From positions 1 through 44,057 of the forward strand of contig JAJPHS010000158.1 in assembly GCA_021325175.1 (NCBI GenBank): a stretch of DNA of 44,057 nt, in the 5' to 3' direction. The stretch is from Terriglobia bacterium. GTDB taxonomy: Bacteria > Acidobacteriota > Terriglobia > Bryobacterales > Bryobacteraceae. The notes under the pieces were generated by a model. That model made no database searches. It had not been told where the DNA came from and was given only the letters and a program-made list of their open reading frames with translations. The position numbers and the translations under genes were made by a program. Shown one piece after another: positions 26,404 to 34,992 of the stretch (position 1 is the stretch's first letter; each line of letters starts with the position of its first letter).

Positions 26404-26976
26404 TCAGCTTTCCACTTCCTTCAAATCGGATTTGCGCTTTTTTCGCTTCAACTGTTCCTCCCACATCTTCTGAATATCGCGCATGCTTTCGCGAAAATCG
26501 TTTTTCAATTTGTTCGGCGCGAGCGCGGCGCAGAGGTTCGAGGCTTCAATCGCATAGGGCAGAACCCGCGAATCCACCATCCAGTTCGGCGCCGGCCGGG
26601 GCGTAAACGCCAGCAGCACGGCGACGAACGCGATGGCGATCAATCCGCCACGCGCCAGCCCGAAAGCGCCGCCCATCAGACGATCCAGCCAGGAAAGGCC
26701 GGTCCACTTAAAGAGCTTCGAAAGCAGCTTTCCGAGCAGCGCGCCGGCGAAGAGAAAGGCGAAAAATACGGTGAAAAATCCGAGCAAATTGGCCAGCGTG
26801 CCGGATTTGATGTGCTGGTGAAACCACTCGCCGGGAACGCCGTAAAACCAGAAGCCGAACAGGATTCCACTCACCGCGGCAAGCAAACCGATGCCCACGC
26901 GCGCGAATCCGGCACGGAATCCGGTGACGATCGAGCAAAGGATGATGATCGCCAGCAGAATATCGAGCAGGTTCAC
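26404..26976 (-). CDS. cvpA: CvpA family membrane protein
   Basis: A 190-residue protein with four predicted membrane helices in the first 130 residues ([22 protein letters not shown]; then helices near 30-45, 60-85 and 110-125), followed by a charged cytoplasmic tail. This is the CvpA/colicin V production family, required in E. coli for colicin V and linked to envelope stress and purine operons. The GTG start overlaps the purC stop (GTGA). Its place between purC and gph agrees with the known association of cvpA with purine genes. Confidence 0.88.
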   Translation of the reverse strand: MNLLDILLAIIILCSIVTGFRAGFARVGIGLLAAVSGILFGFWFYGVPGEWFHQHIKSGTLANLLGFFTVFFAFLFAGALLGKLLSKLFKWTGLSWLDRLMGGAFGLARGGLIAIAFVAVLLAFTPRPAPNWMVDSRVLPYAIEASNLCAALAPNKLKNDFRESMRDIQKMWEEQLKRKKRKSDLKEVES

Positions 26977-27851
26977 AAGGATTTGCCCGTCAGTTCGCGA
27001 TACGCTTCCTTATATTTTTCACTTGTCCGCAGCGCGACCTCATCGGAAAGGGCCGGCGCCGGCGGCTGCTTGTTCCAATGAATCGATTCGAGATAATCCC
27101 GCACGTACTGCTTGTCGTAAGAAGGCTGCGGGCGGCCGGGCTGATAAGACGAAAGCGGCCAGAAGCGCGAGGAATCCGGCGTCAGGACCTCATCGGCCAG
27201 AGTGATTTTGCCGTCGTAAATCCCAAACTCGAATTTCGTATCAGCGATGATGATCCCGCGGGTGCGCGCGTAGTCGGCGGCTTTCTTATAAATCGCCAGC
27301 GTCAGATCGCGAAGTTGAGCAGCGAGATCGGCGCCCACCAGCTTCGCGGCGGTCTCAAACGATATGTTTTCATCGTGGCCGGTCTGCGCCTTCGTCGCCG
27401 GAGTAAAGATCGGCTCCGGAAGCTGGTCGCTTTCCTTCAGCCCGGCGGGCAGCGGGATGCCGCAGATGGCGCCGGTGCGCTGGTAATCCTTCCATCCCGA
27501 TCCGGAAATAAAGCCGCGCGCCACGCATTCGAGCTCGATCATTTCGCAGCGCTTCACCCACATCGCGCGGCCTTCCAGCCCGGCGGGAACATCGCTTGAC
27601 AAAAAATGATTCGGCACGACATCGCGCAGGAAATCGAGCCAGAACAGCGTCATTTGCGTGAGCAGCCGGCCTTTATCGGGAATCCCGCTGGCCAGAATGT
27701 AATCGAACGCGGAGATGCGGTCCGTAGCGACGATCAGCAGACGCTCGCCGTCGTCATAAATGTCACGAACCTTGCCGCGGCCGCGCAGCTTCAGGCCGGG
27801 CACGTTCGTTTGGAGCACAACAGATTGTGTCATTTGCGATTGAGAGGCCAT
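26973..27851 (-). CDS. purC: Phosphoribosylaminoimidazole-succinocarboxamide synthase
   Basis: A 292-residue enzyme that ligates aspartate to CAIR with ATP in purine synthesis. Motifs: [57 protein letters not shown] and [12 protein letters not shown]. The length fits the long form of the family. The ATG at 27851 was chosen over the TTG two codons upstream because a TATAAT box ends only six bases before it, so the message is probably leaderless. It heads the purC-cvpA-gph operon. purE lies nearby on the other strand. Confidence 0.95.
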   Translation of the reverse strand: MASQSQMTQSVVLQTNVPGLKLRGRGKVRDIYDDGERLLIVATDRISAFDYILASGIPDKGRLLTQMTLFWLDFLRDVVPNHFLSSDVPAGLEGRAMWVKRCEMIELECVARGFISGSGWKDYQRTGAICGIPLPAGLKESDQLPEPIFTPATKAQTGHDENISFETAAKLVGADLAAQLRDLTLAIYKKAADYARTRGIIIADTKFEFGIYDGKITLADEVLTPDSSRFWPLSSYQPGRPQPSYDKQYVRDYLESIHWNKQPPAPALSDEVALRTSEKYKEAYRELTGKSL

Positions 27852-27856
27852 TCCCA

Positions 27857-27864
27857 ATTATACT
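27857..27864. promoter_or_regulatory. Symmetric bidirectional -10 element between purC and the glycan cluster
   Basis: The eight bases ATTATACT read TATAAT on the minus strand (27862-27857) and TATACT on the plus strand (27859-27864), so one site can open transcription both ways. Minus -35 candidate: ATAACA at 27884-27879, spacer 16. Plus -35 candidate: TTGCGA at 27834-27839, spacer 19, weak. Predicted starts fall at or next to the ATG codons at 27851 and 27875. Confidence 0.55.
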
Positions 27865-27874
27865 GAGTGATTCG

Positions 27875-29281
27875 ATGCTGTTATCAATCCTGATTCCGGT
27901 GTACAACGAGCGGACCGTGGTCGAAAAAAGCCTGGCCCTGGTGCTTTCGGCCGCCCTGCCCGAGCACATGGACCGGGAGCTGGTGATCGTCGATGATTGC
28001 TCGACCGACGGCACCTTCGAAATTCTCAAACGGCTGTCGGAAACCGAGCCGCGTATCCGTCTGTTCCGCCATCCCGTGAATCAAGGCAAGGGCGCCGCCG
28101 TGCGCACCGCGATTGAAAAAGCGTCCGGCGATTTTTGCCTGGTGCAGGACGCCGATCTCGAATACGATCCCTCGGAATACTGCAAGCTGCTGCGCCCGCT
28201 GCTCGACGGTCATGCCGACGCGGTGTTCGGATCGCGGTATCTGGCGGGCGAGCAGACACGCGTGCTCCCCTTCTGGCATTCGATGATCAACAAGGGGCTC
28301 ACGCTGGTCTCGAACATGTTCAGCAACCTGAACGTCACCGACATGGAGACGTGCTACAAGGCCTTCCGCACGGATTTGCTGAAGAGCATCCCGATCCGCT
28401 CCAATCGTTTCGGATTTGAGCCGGAAATCACCATGAAGACGTCCAAGCGCAAGTTGCGCGTCTACGAAGTGCCCATCAGCTACCACGGCCGGACGTATGA
28501 AGAAGGAAAAAAGATCGGCTGGAAGGATGGGGTCAAGGCGCTGGGCGTCATCCTTTATTTTTGGCTGGTGGACGATCTTTATGTTCCAACCTACGGCCGA
28601 GGTCTGCTCAACAGCCTGACCGGGACGCCGCAGTACCTGAGCTGGATCACGCGCGTGCTGCGCCCGCGGCTGGGCGATTCGGTGCTGGAGATTGGCGCAG
28701 GCCTCGGCAATCTGACCGGCCGTCTGATGGCCCGCAAGCTGAGCTACGTCGCGGCGGAAAAAGATCCGCTGTATCTTCACGCGCTGCGCAATCGCTTCCT
28801 GCGCACGCCGAACGTCGCCGTATGCCGGCTGGATCCGGAAGATCCGGCGGATTACGTGCGCTGGCGCGATCAGTTCGATACCGCTCTGTGCGTGAATGTG
28901 CTCGAATCGGTAGCGGCGCCGAAAACGGTTCTCGAATCCCTCGCGGGCTGCGTCCGATCGGGGGGCAATTTAATCGTCCTGGCGCCGCAGGGGCCGGGCT
29001 TGTACGGATCGCTCGATCGCGCCATGGCGCATCTTCGCCGCTTTTACCGGACGGAAATCGAAGCGATGATCGCCGAAACGGGGCTGCGGGTGGAATCCGT
29101 TCATCAGCTCAACAAAGCCGGCGCGGTTTCCTGGTGGATTTATGGAAAGCTGCTGCGCCGGAAGAAAATCGCCAAGCCCGCGCTAAAGCTGTTCGATAAA
29201 ACGGTTTGGATCTGGCGGCGGATCGACGGGCTGCTGCCCTGGCGCGGCTTGTCCCTGGTCGTGGTGGCGCGCAAGCCGTGA
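27875..29281 (+). CDS. GT2 glycosyltransferase fused to SAM-dependent methyltransferase
   Basis: A 468-residue two-domain protein. Residues 1-230 are a GT-A glycosyltransferase of the dolichol-phosphate mannosyltransferase (DPM1) type: LSILIPVYNE, LVIVDDCSTDGT, NQGKGAAVRTA, the metal-binding D92-A-D94, then GSRYL. From about residue 255 a class I methyltransferase follows (LRPRLGDSVLEIGAGLGNLT around 265-280). It has no membrane helix, so it would work on the cytoplasmic face on polyprenyl-phosphate or lipid-linked sugars. The ATG at 27875 starts right after the bidirectional promoter; the longer frame from 27827 overlaps purC. The fusion suggests sugar transfer and methylation of the same lipid-linked glycan. 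Confidence 0.87.
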   Translation: MLLSILIPVYNERTVVEKSLALVLSAALPEHMDRELVIVDDCSTDGTFEILKRLSETEPRIRLFRHPVNQGKGAAVRTAIEKASGDFCLVQDADLEYDPSEYCKLLRPLLDGHADAVFGSRYLAGEQTRVLPFWHSMINKGLTLVSNMFSNLNVTDMETCYKAFRTDLLKSIPIRSNRFGFEPEITMKTSKRKLRVYEVPISYHGRTYEEGKKIGWKDGVKALGVILYFWLVDDLYVPTYGRGLLNSLTGTPQYLSWITRVLRPRLGDSVLEIGAGLGNLTGRLMARKLSYVAAEKDPLYLHALRNRFLRTPNVAVCRLDPEDPADYVRWRDQFDTALCVNVLESVAAPKTVLESLAGCVRSGGNLIVLAPQGPGLYGSLDRAMAHLRRFYRTEIEAMIAETGLRVESVHQLNKAGAVSWWIYGKLLRRKKIAKPALKLFDKTVWIWRRIDGLLPWRGLSLVVVARKP

Positions 29282-29296
29282 GAAACTGAAAGCAGA

Positions 29297-30244
29297 ATGA
29301 AGAGAGTCGTCGTAACTGGAGGCGCCGGCTTTATCGGCTCGGCGCTGGTTCGCAGATTGCTTGAGGACGGCGATACGGTGGCCGTCATCGATAATCTGTT
29401 GACCGGACATGAGCGCAACCTGGCCGAGGTCCGCGACCGGATCGAATTTCACAACGTGGATATTCGCGATGCGAGCGCGATTGGCGGCCTGATTCGCGGA
29501 GCCGACGTGGTTTATCACCTGGCGGCGATCCCTTCCGTGCCGAAATCGATCGACGATCCGGTGCCGTCGCATGAAGTAAACATCGACGGGACGTTCAACG
29601 TGCTGCGCGCGGCGGCGGAGGCTCGCGTGCGCCGGGTGGTTTACGCCGCATCGTCGTCGGGCTATGGCGATAGCGAGACGCTGCCCAAGGTGGAAACGAT
29701 GCTGCCGCGCCCCAAATCGCCGTACGCGGTGCAGAAGCTGGTGGGCGAATACTACGCGTCGGTTTTCCATTCGTGCTTCGGATTGGAAACGGTGGCGCTG
29801 CGATTCTTCAACGTGTATGGCCCCCGCCAGGATCCATCCAGCCCCTATTCCGGCGTGCTGTCGCTGTTTATGAAGCACCTGATCGCGCGCACCCCGCCGA
29901 CGATTTTCGGCGATGGCGAGCAGTCGCGCGACTTCACCTTCGTCGAAGACGTGGCCGAATTGTGCGCCAAGGCGGCGCGAGCGCCGGGCGCGGCCGGAAA
30001 GATGTACAACGCGGGCAACGGCGGGCGCTACACGCTGAATTTCGTCTGGGACCTGCTGCAAAAAATGGAACAGGTAAGGCTGCCGGCGAAATACGGGCCG
30101 CCGCGAGCCGGCGACGTCCGCCACTCGATGGCCGACACGACCGCGGCGGTGGCCGAGCTCGGCCATGCGCCGCGCTTCACTATCGAAGAAGGCTTGAAGA
30201 GGACGCTCGCTTGGTACAAGCAGAGTCAAACGGCGGCGGCGTAA
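29297..30244 (+). CDS. NAD-dependent nucleotide-sugar epimerase/dehydratase
   Basis: A 315-residue extended short-chain dehydrogenase of the UDP-glucose 4-epimerase type. The NAD-binding loop is G8-G-A-G-F-I-G14, the active site is S120/S121 with Y143-A-V-Q-K147, and RFFNVYGPRQDP is the substrate-binding block. Such enzymes interconvert UDP-sugars (glucose/galactose, their uronic acids or N-acetyl forms); which one is not determined. It lies 15 bases after the GT2-methyltransferase fusion and supplies the sugar donor for the glycan cluster. The length is typical. Confidence 0.88.
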   Translation: MKRVVVTGGAGFIGSALVRRLLEDGDTVAVIDNLLTGHERNLAEVRDRIEFHNVDIRDASAIGGLIRGADVVYHLAAIPSVPKSIDDPVPSHEVNIDGTFNVLRAAAEARVRRVVYAASSSGYGDSETLPKVETMLPRPKSPYAVQKLVGEYYASVFHSCFGLETVALRFFNVYGPRQDPSSPYSGVLSLFMKHLIARTPPTIFGDGEQSRDFTFVEDVAELCAKAARAPGAAGKMYNAGNGGRYTLNFVWDLLQKMEQVRLPAKYGPPRAGDVRHSMADTTAAVAELGHAPRFTIEEGLKRTLAWYKQSQTAAA

Positions 30245-30318
30245 GGGGCGGGCGGGCAAAACTCGGCGGCCGGGGTTCTGTTCCGCGATCGAATCCAGCG
30301 CGGCGGGCGCGCAAGCGG

Positions 30319-30705
30319 GTGCTGTTTGTGTGCATCGGAAATTCGTGCCGCAGCCAGATGGCGGAAGCGTTCGCCCGAGCCTATGGCGCGGACGTGATCG
30401 AGGCGCACAGCGCGGGTCTGGCCCCGGCGTCGATCATCATGCCGCATACCCGGGCGGTGCTTGCCGAGAAAAACCTGAGCATGGATGGGCAGTTTCCGAA
30501 AAGCCTGGAAATGGTGGCGCGGGAGCCGTTCGATATCGTCGTCAACATGAGCGGCCGCAAGCTGCCGTCGCCCTCCGGCCGCGTGATCGAGTGGCCGGTC
30601 CCGGACCCGGTGGGTGAACCCGAGGAAACCTATCGCGCGGTGGCGGCGCAGATTGAAGGTCTGGTGATGCGGCTGATCCTGGAACTGCGCTCGCAGCCGG
30701 AGTAA
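30319..30705 (+). CDS. Low-molecular-weight phosphatase / ArsC-like protein
   Basis: A 128-residue protein with the phosphatase P-loop C5-I-G-N-S-C-R11 (CX5R) followed by SQMAEAFARAYG, and the catalytic Asp in VPDP near residue 93. The fold serves both tyrosine phosphatases (Wzb/Ptp) and thioredoxin-linked arsenate reductases (ArsC); the NSCRSQMAE spelling is closer to ArsC. No ars genes are nearby, and the glycan context fits a Wzb-like regulator of export, but both readings are open. GTG at 30319 is the first start that leaves the domain intact; no SD is clear. It follows the epimerase by 74 bases. Confidence 0.78.
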   Translation: MLFVCIGNSCRSQMAEAFARAYGADVIEAHSAGLAPASIIMPHTRAVLAEKNLSMDGQFPKSLEMVAREPFDIVVNMSGRKLPSPSGRVIEWPVPDPVGEPEETYRAVAAQIEGLVMRLILELRSQPE

Positions 30706-30706
30706 T

Positions 30707-30735
30707 TTGACTGCAAGCTCCGGATCTAAGAAAAT
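30707..30735 (+). promoter_or_regulatory. Probable tRNA-Leu promoter
   Basis: TTGACT (30707-30712) and GAAAAT (30730-30735) are spaced 17 bases apart. They sit directly after the phosphatase stop codon and about 21 bases before the tRNA gene. The -10 box is weak. Confidence 0.35.
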
Positions 30736-30756
30736 AAGAGTGCCCCACCAAATCGT

Positions 30757-30843
30757 GCGGATGTGGCGGAATTGGCAGACGCGCTAGATTCAGGTTCTAG
30801 TTCTCGCAAGGGAGTGGAGGTTCAAGTCCTCTCATCCGCACCA
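30757..30843 (+). tRNA. tRNA-Leu (anticodon CAG)
   Basis: An 87-base type II tRNA. The acceptor stem GCGGATG pairs with CATCCGC, and CCA is encoded at 30841-30843. The D arm carries the usual GGCGGAATTGGC, the anticodon stem CTAGA/TCTAG encloses the loop TTCAGGT with anticodon CAG, and a long variable arm (TTCTCGCAAGGGAG region) precedes the GGTTCAAGTCC T arm. All features are those of leucine tRNA reading CUG. It sits in the middle of the glycan cluster, a common integration target, but no integrase is adjacent. Confidence 0.95.
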
Positions 30844-30871
30844 AAATAAACGACTCAGCGTTTTCGGTCAA

Positions 30872-31441
30872 TTATCCTTTGTGGCTTTGTGACGTCTCGC
30901 CATCCGGCCCGCTCCTTTGCCTGGCTCTTCTCTGCTCCGTCAACGCCGCGGCACGCTTGCCGACCTTCTTAATCGCAGTTTCCAGGCAGCGAAGCTCATC
31001 GAGGCTTAATTCAGCGAACACTCTCCTCATCTGCTTGGTATGCTCCCGGAACGCGGGAAGGATGAGTTTCTTGCCTCGTGAGGTCAGAGCGACGATTCGG
31101 ACGCGCCGATCTTCGGTGCTCTCTGCCCGGCTCACCAAACCTTTCGCGAACAGGCGGTCCACGGCAATACTGATCGAGCCCGGCGTCAGATCGACGATCG
31201 GGCCGATCGTATTGACCGGCAGAGGCCCCTTATGCAGCAGGACTTCCAGCACGCGGAAATCGGAGTCGCCGAGGCCGGTATCTTGAATACCGGCTGAAGC
31301 ATAGCGCGTCAGCGCGCGCATCGCCTTGATCATTACAAGCCAGACGTGCTCCGGTCCCTGATTGCCGTGGATCATAAAATTCCCCGAATCCCGGAAGTAT
31401 ACATCCTTCATTATATTGGCATCAAGATGATCGGCGTCCAT
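30872..31441 (-). CDS. MarR family transcriptional regulator
   Basis: A winged-helix regulator of up to 189 residues. The DNA-binding part runs GDSDFRVLEVLLHKGPLPVN, then VDLTPGSISIAVDRLFAKGLVSRAES, TEDRRVRIVALTSRGKKLI; this is the MarR pattern, including the wing. Dimerising helices lie at both ends. The start is uncertain: the ATG at 31441 gives the longest form, while the ATG at 31375 has a GGGGA sequence about seven bases before it and a TATAAT upstream at 31418-31413, and gives 167 residues with the normal family start. It is divergent from the large glycosyltransferase gene by about 125 bases, so it may control that gene. Confidence 0.88.
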   Translation of the reverse strand: MDADHLDANIMKDVYFRDSGNFMIHGNQGPEHVWLVMIKAMRALTRYASAGIQDTGLGDSDFRVLEVLLHKGPLPVNTIGPIVDLTPGSISIAVDRLFAKGLVSRAESTEDRRVRIVALTSRGKKLILPAFREHTKQMRRVFAELSLDELRCLETAIKKVGKRAAALTEQRRARQRSGPDGETSQSHKG

Positions 31442-31566
31442 GGAAATGGCGGGGTATCCGGAATGGCGAAGCGCGATTTAATCGTCACGGAACCCGTGAA
31501 TGTTTGATTTTTGCGGTTCGGAAGAAGTACCATGAAAGGCCTGTATTCGGGTAGTCGTTCAACCGT

Positions 31567-34500
31567 ATGGTGCCCAAAGAGTCCAGCGAGACGGACGCAA
31601 TCGAAGCCGAAAAAAGAAAATGGACCGCGTATTACGCATCCATTAACTCCAGCCCGCCGCTTGAGGCATTGGAATTCGGCAAGCAATTCGCTCAATTTAT
31701 TCAGGGGATTCTGCCCGGCGGCGGACGCATTCTCGAAGCTGGCTGCGGCGCGGGATGGCAAAGTCTCGCTTTGGCCCAAAGCGGCCGATTCCAAGTCGAT
31801 TTGCTCGACTTTTCCAGCGCCGCGCTGGACGCGGCCCGGAGTGTTTTCAAGGAAGCGGGTCTTCCGGCTCGTTTTATTCTTGGCGATGCTTTCAGACCCG
31901 GCGAGCCGGAATACGATCTCGTTTTCAATTCGGGCGTGATCGAACACTATCATTTCGATCAACAGGTGCGCCTGCTGCGCGGAATGGCCAGCCGCAGCCG
32001 CCGCCATGTGGTCGTGCTTGCGCCGAATCGTCATTGTTACTGGTATTGGATTTCGCGCATCCATAATGCCGCCGCCGGGAATTGGCCGTTTGGCGCGGAA
32101 TACCCTATCATCGATTTTCGCCAGTGCTTCGAAGCCGCGGGCCTTCGCTTCGCCGCGCAATCCTACCTCGGAGAGACCTGGACGGAAATGTTCATCCGCA
32201 ATCTTTCGGGAATCGATTCTCCATTGCAACAGAAGATCCTGGATGCGCACCGCTCGGTCATCAATCCGGAGCAGGCCTGCTATATTGTGGCGGGCTGGGG
32301 AACGGTCGGAGGAGCCGAACCGCAAGCAGCCGTGCATTCCGACAACACGGTCGCGGAACTCACGGCGTCCCTTTCCGACACGCTGGCATTGCGGATCGCT
32401 GCCGAAGCCGATCTGCAACGGGAACGCGTCCGAAGCGACGCGGCAGTGCAAGAAGCCCGGCTTAAAGATGATGAGCTGCGGCGGGCTCACGAGAAGCTCG
32501 CGTCGCTTGAGGCGGAACTGCGCGATTCGCGCAAGCTTGCCGAGAACGCCGCAACCGAGCTGCGGCGTTCGGCGGAGGAAAAGGATCGGCTGCAAGCGGA
32601 GTTGCTCCGAAACCGCGAGAATCTGGACCGTTCCTTACGCGAGAAAGCAGCGATCGAGGCGTCCGCGAAAGAGCAAGAAGATCGGCTGCAAGCGGAGTTG
32701 CTCCGAAACCGCGAGAATCTGGACCGTTCCTTACGCGAGAAAGCAGCGATCGAGGCGTCCGCGAAAGAGCAAGAGGAGCAACTGAAACGGCTGGTCGGTT
32801 CATTTTCCGAGTCGGCCAGCCGGTTCTCTGAAGCCTTCGATCGCCGCCTCCGGGAATACCGGGCGCAGCGAGCCTGGAAGATCATGCTCGCGATCCGGCG
32901 CGCTTACACGCTTGTTGTGCGGGGCGGCTGGTCGGGATGGTGGCGCCTGGTTTTCGGTCCGCGCGAGCCGCTGGACCATTATGAACTGGCCTTTCCAAAA
33001 CCCGAGGAATATCTTCACCCCCTGGCCGTTCCAGTGCCTGCCGTGGTAAAAACTCCGGACGTGATTGCGCCGCCGCCGCGAAAGTATGACGTCATCGTGC
33101 TGGCCATCATCGACTTCGATTTTCGATTCCAGCGTCCGCAGCAGATCGCGGCGCAGTTGGCGCGCGAGGGACATCGCGTGTTGTGGGTTACAGCCACAAA
33201 AACCATTCCTCAAGACTCGCCTGCGCCATACCAAATCGGAAAGCTGCGCGAGAACATTTGGGAAATTCGCCTTCGCGCGCCGGCAATGGATTTGTATTTG
33301 AAAGAATTCGCTCCCGGCGCGGTTGCCTGTTTCGCGGAAGGCCTCCGCGCCGTATATCGCGATTTTGCGGTTTCCGAATCGGCCATTCTCGTACAACTTC
33401 CGTTCTGGCGGCGGCTCGCCCTGCAACTCCGCGAGGAACATGGCGGCGTGATGCTCTACGATTGCATGGACGATTGGGACACCTTCGAGAATCTCGGCGA
33501 GTTCAATCGATCGGAAGAACGCAAGCTCGCCGGCGAATGCGATGTCCTCGCGGTCACGGCGGAACGGCTCCGCCGCAAGTTCGACACGCCGCCGCTCGCG
33601 CCGGTGCTGGCGCGGAACGGCGCCGATTTCGACTTCTTCTCGAGCGCGCAGCCCTTGGAGGGACTTCGCCGCGACGGCGAACCGGTGATCGGATATTTCG
33701 GGGCCATCGCCGACTGGATCGACCTCGATTTACTCTATGAGGTCGCGCGTTCGCGTCCGCAGTATTCTTTTGTCCTCGCCGGGCAAGTGTTCGATCGCGA
33801 TATTCGCGCGCTCGAGGCATTGCCGAACGTCCGGTTCTTAGGCTCCCGCCCATACGAGCAGATGCCCTCGCTGCTGGCCGCATTCGACGTTTGCATCATT
33901 CCTTTTAAGCTGAACCAGGTCACTCATGCAACCGATCCGGTGAAATTGTACGAATATCTCTCCCAAGGCAAGCCTGTTGTCGCAACCGCGATGCAGGAGT
34001 TGCACAGCGTCGCGGGGTTGTGCTGGTTGGCGGAAGGCGCAGTGGAATTCGCCCAAAAGCTCGACGAAGCGGTTGCGGACGTCGACCCCCAGCGGCGCCA
34101 GGCCAGAATAGATTTCGCGCGCAAGAACACCTGGGCTAGCCGGGTTGCGGCGCTCGATTCGGCGATTCGCGGCAAGTTTCCGAAGATCTCCGTGCTGGTC
34201 GTCACCTACAATTGCGCCGAATATATCGGACCGGCCCTGCGCGCCTTATTCCGCAACGAATACCCTAACCTCGAAGTCATCCTCGTGGATAACCATTCGA
34301 TCGACGATACGGTCCTGATCGCCCGGCGGCTGGCATCTTCGCATCCGCAGACGAGGATTGAGACTCTTGCTTCCAATCGCGGTTTCGCCGGCGCCAACAA
34401 CGTCGCGGCCGGACTCGCCACCGGCGACTATCTGGTTTTCCTGAATGCCGACACCCTGGTCACTCCAGGCTGGCTGGGGCGCTTGCTCCGGCATCTCCAA

Positions 34501-34992
34501 AGGGACCCGTCGATCGGACTCATCTGTCCGGTAACGAATTTCGCCGGCAACGAAGTCAAAATCACCGTCGACTATCGAAACCAGCAGGAAATGGAGCGGT
34601 TCGCGTTGAGCATCGCGCGCGCCCGCAGAGGCGAACTGCACGACGTCGCCGTGGTCCCGCTCTACTGCGCCTTGATGCGCAACAGTGTTTTCAAGGAACT
34701 CGGCGGTCTGGACGAGCGTTACGAGATCGGCATGTTCGAAGATGACGATTTATCCCTGAAAGTGAAGGAGCGCGGCTTGCGGGTGGTGGTCGCCGAAGAT
34801 TGTTTCGTGCATCATTTCGGCCAGGCGTCGTTTTCAAAACTTCCTCCGGATGAATACAACCGGATCTTCGATGCAAATCGCAGAAGATTCGAGGAAAAGT
34901 GGAAGAGGCGATGGATCGCGCACCGCACGCGGGCCGGTGTGCGGCCGGCGTCGGAAGAGACCAGATTTGACCCGGGTAGCTTCTGTGTATAA
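31567..34992 (+). CDS. Four-module protein: methyltransferase - coiled coil - TuaH-like GT - GT2
   Basis: A 1141-residue glycan assembly protein. Residues about 20-240 form a class I SAM methyltransferase (ILEAGCGAGWQSLALA at 55-70, FNSGVIEHYHF). Residues 265-430 are a long coiled coil holding a tandem 32-residue repeat at 340-403. Residues about 505-865 form a GT-B glycosyltransferase of the TuaH-like group (FRFQRPQQIAAQLAREGHRV, YDCMDDWD, GYFGAI, then KLYEYLSQGKPVVAT). Residues about 873-1110 form a GT2 rhamnosyltransferase-like domain (ISVLVVTYNCAEYIG, the motif NAD, then MFEDDDLSLKVKERG). It probably adds and caps or methylates sugars in one surface polysaccharide. The start has no clear SD. 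The stop overlaps the next methyltransferase gene by eight bases. Confidence 0.87.
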   Translation: MVPKESSETDAIEAEKRKWTAYYASINSSPPLEALEFGKQFAQFIQGILPGGGRILEAGCGAGWQSLALAQSGRFQVDLLDFSSAALDAARSVFKEAGLPARFILGDAFRPGEPEYDLVFNSGVIEHYHFDQQVRLLRGMASRSRRHVVVLAPNRHCYWYWISRIHNAAAGNWPFGAEYPIIDFRQCFEAAGLRFAAQSYLGETWTEMFIRNLSGIDSPLQQKILDAHRSVINPEQACYIVAGWGTVGGAEPQAAVHSDNTVAELTASLSDTLALRIAAEADLQRERVRSDAAVQEARLKDDELRRAHEKLASLEAELRDSRKLAENAATELRRSAEEKDRLQAELLRNRENLDRSLREKAAIEASAKEQEDRLQAELLRNRENLDRSLREKAAIEASAKEQEEQLKRLVGSFSESASRFSEAFDRRLREYRAQRAWKIMLAIRRAYTLVVRGGWSGWWRLVFGPREPLDHYELAFPKPEEYLHPLAVPVPAVVKTPDVIAPPPRKYDVIVLAIIDFDFRFQRPQQIAAQLAREGHRVLWVTATKTIPQDSPAPYQIGKLRENIWEIRLRAPAMDLYLKEFAPGAVACFAEGLRAVYRDFAVSESAILVQLPFWRRLALQLREEHGGVMLYDCMDDWDTFENLGEFNRSEERKLAGECDVLAVTAERLRRKFDTPPLAPVLARNGADFDFFSSAQPLEGLRRDGEPVIGYFGAIADWIDLDLLYEVARSRPQYSFVLAGQVFDRDIRALEALPNVRFLGSRPYEQMPSLLAAFDVCIIPFKLNQVTHATDPVKLYEYLSQGKPVVATAMQELHSVAGLCWLAEGAVEFAQKLDEAVADVDPQRRQARIDFARKNTWASRVAALDSAIRGKFPKISVLVVTYNCAEYIGPALRALFRNEYPNLEVILVDNHSIDDTVLIARRLASSHPQTRIETLASNRGFAGANNVAAGLATGDYLVFLNADTLVTPGWLGRLLRHLQRDPSIGLICPVTNFAGNEVKITVDYRNQQEMERFALSIARARRGELHDVAVVPLYCALMRNSVFKELGGLDERYEIGMFEDDDLSLKVKERGLRVVVAEDCFVHHFGQASFSKLPPDEYNRIFDANRRRFEEKWKRRWIAHRTRAGVRPASEETRFDPGSFCV
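32584..32775 (+). repeat. Tandem 96-bp duplication inside the coiled coil
   Basis: Two copies of a 96-base unit, 32584-32679 and 32680-32775, differ by eye at one base only (the last). Each encodes 32 residues starting DRLQAELLRNRENLDRS, so the reading frame and coiled-coil phase stay intact. The near identity at synonymous sites shows a recent duplication, and the array could expand or contract by slippage or recombination. Confidence 0.92.

Noticed and set aside
30319-30705. Part of an arsenic-resistance operon
   Set aside because: No arsR, arsB or acr3 gene nearby; the MarR-type regulator is on the other side of a tRNA and is not ArsR-like.
30757-30871. tRNA-Leu as an integration site of a genomic island
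   Set aside because: No integrase, no repeat of the tRNA 3' end found in the window, and no obvious change in composition next to it.
31504-31533. Promoter TTGATT-18-TACCAT before the large glycosyltransferase gene
   Set aside because: Both boxes match at only four of six positions; expected by chance in a gap of this size.
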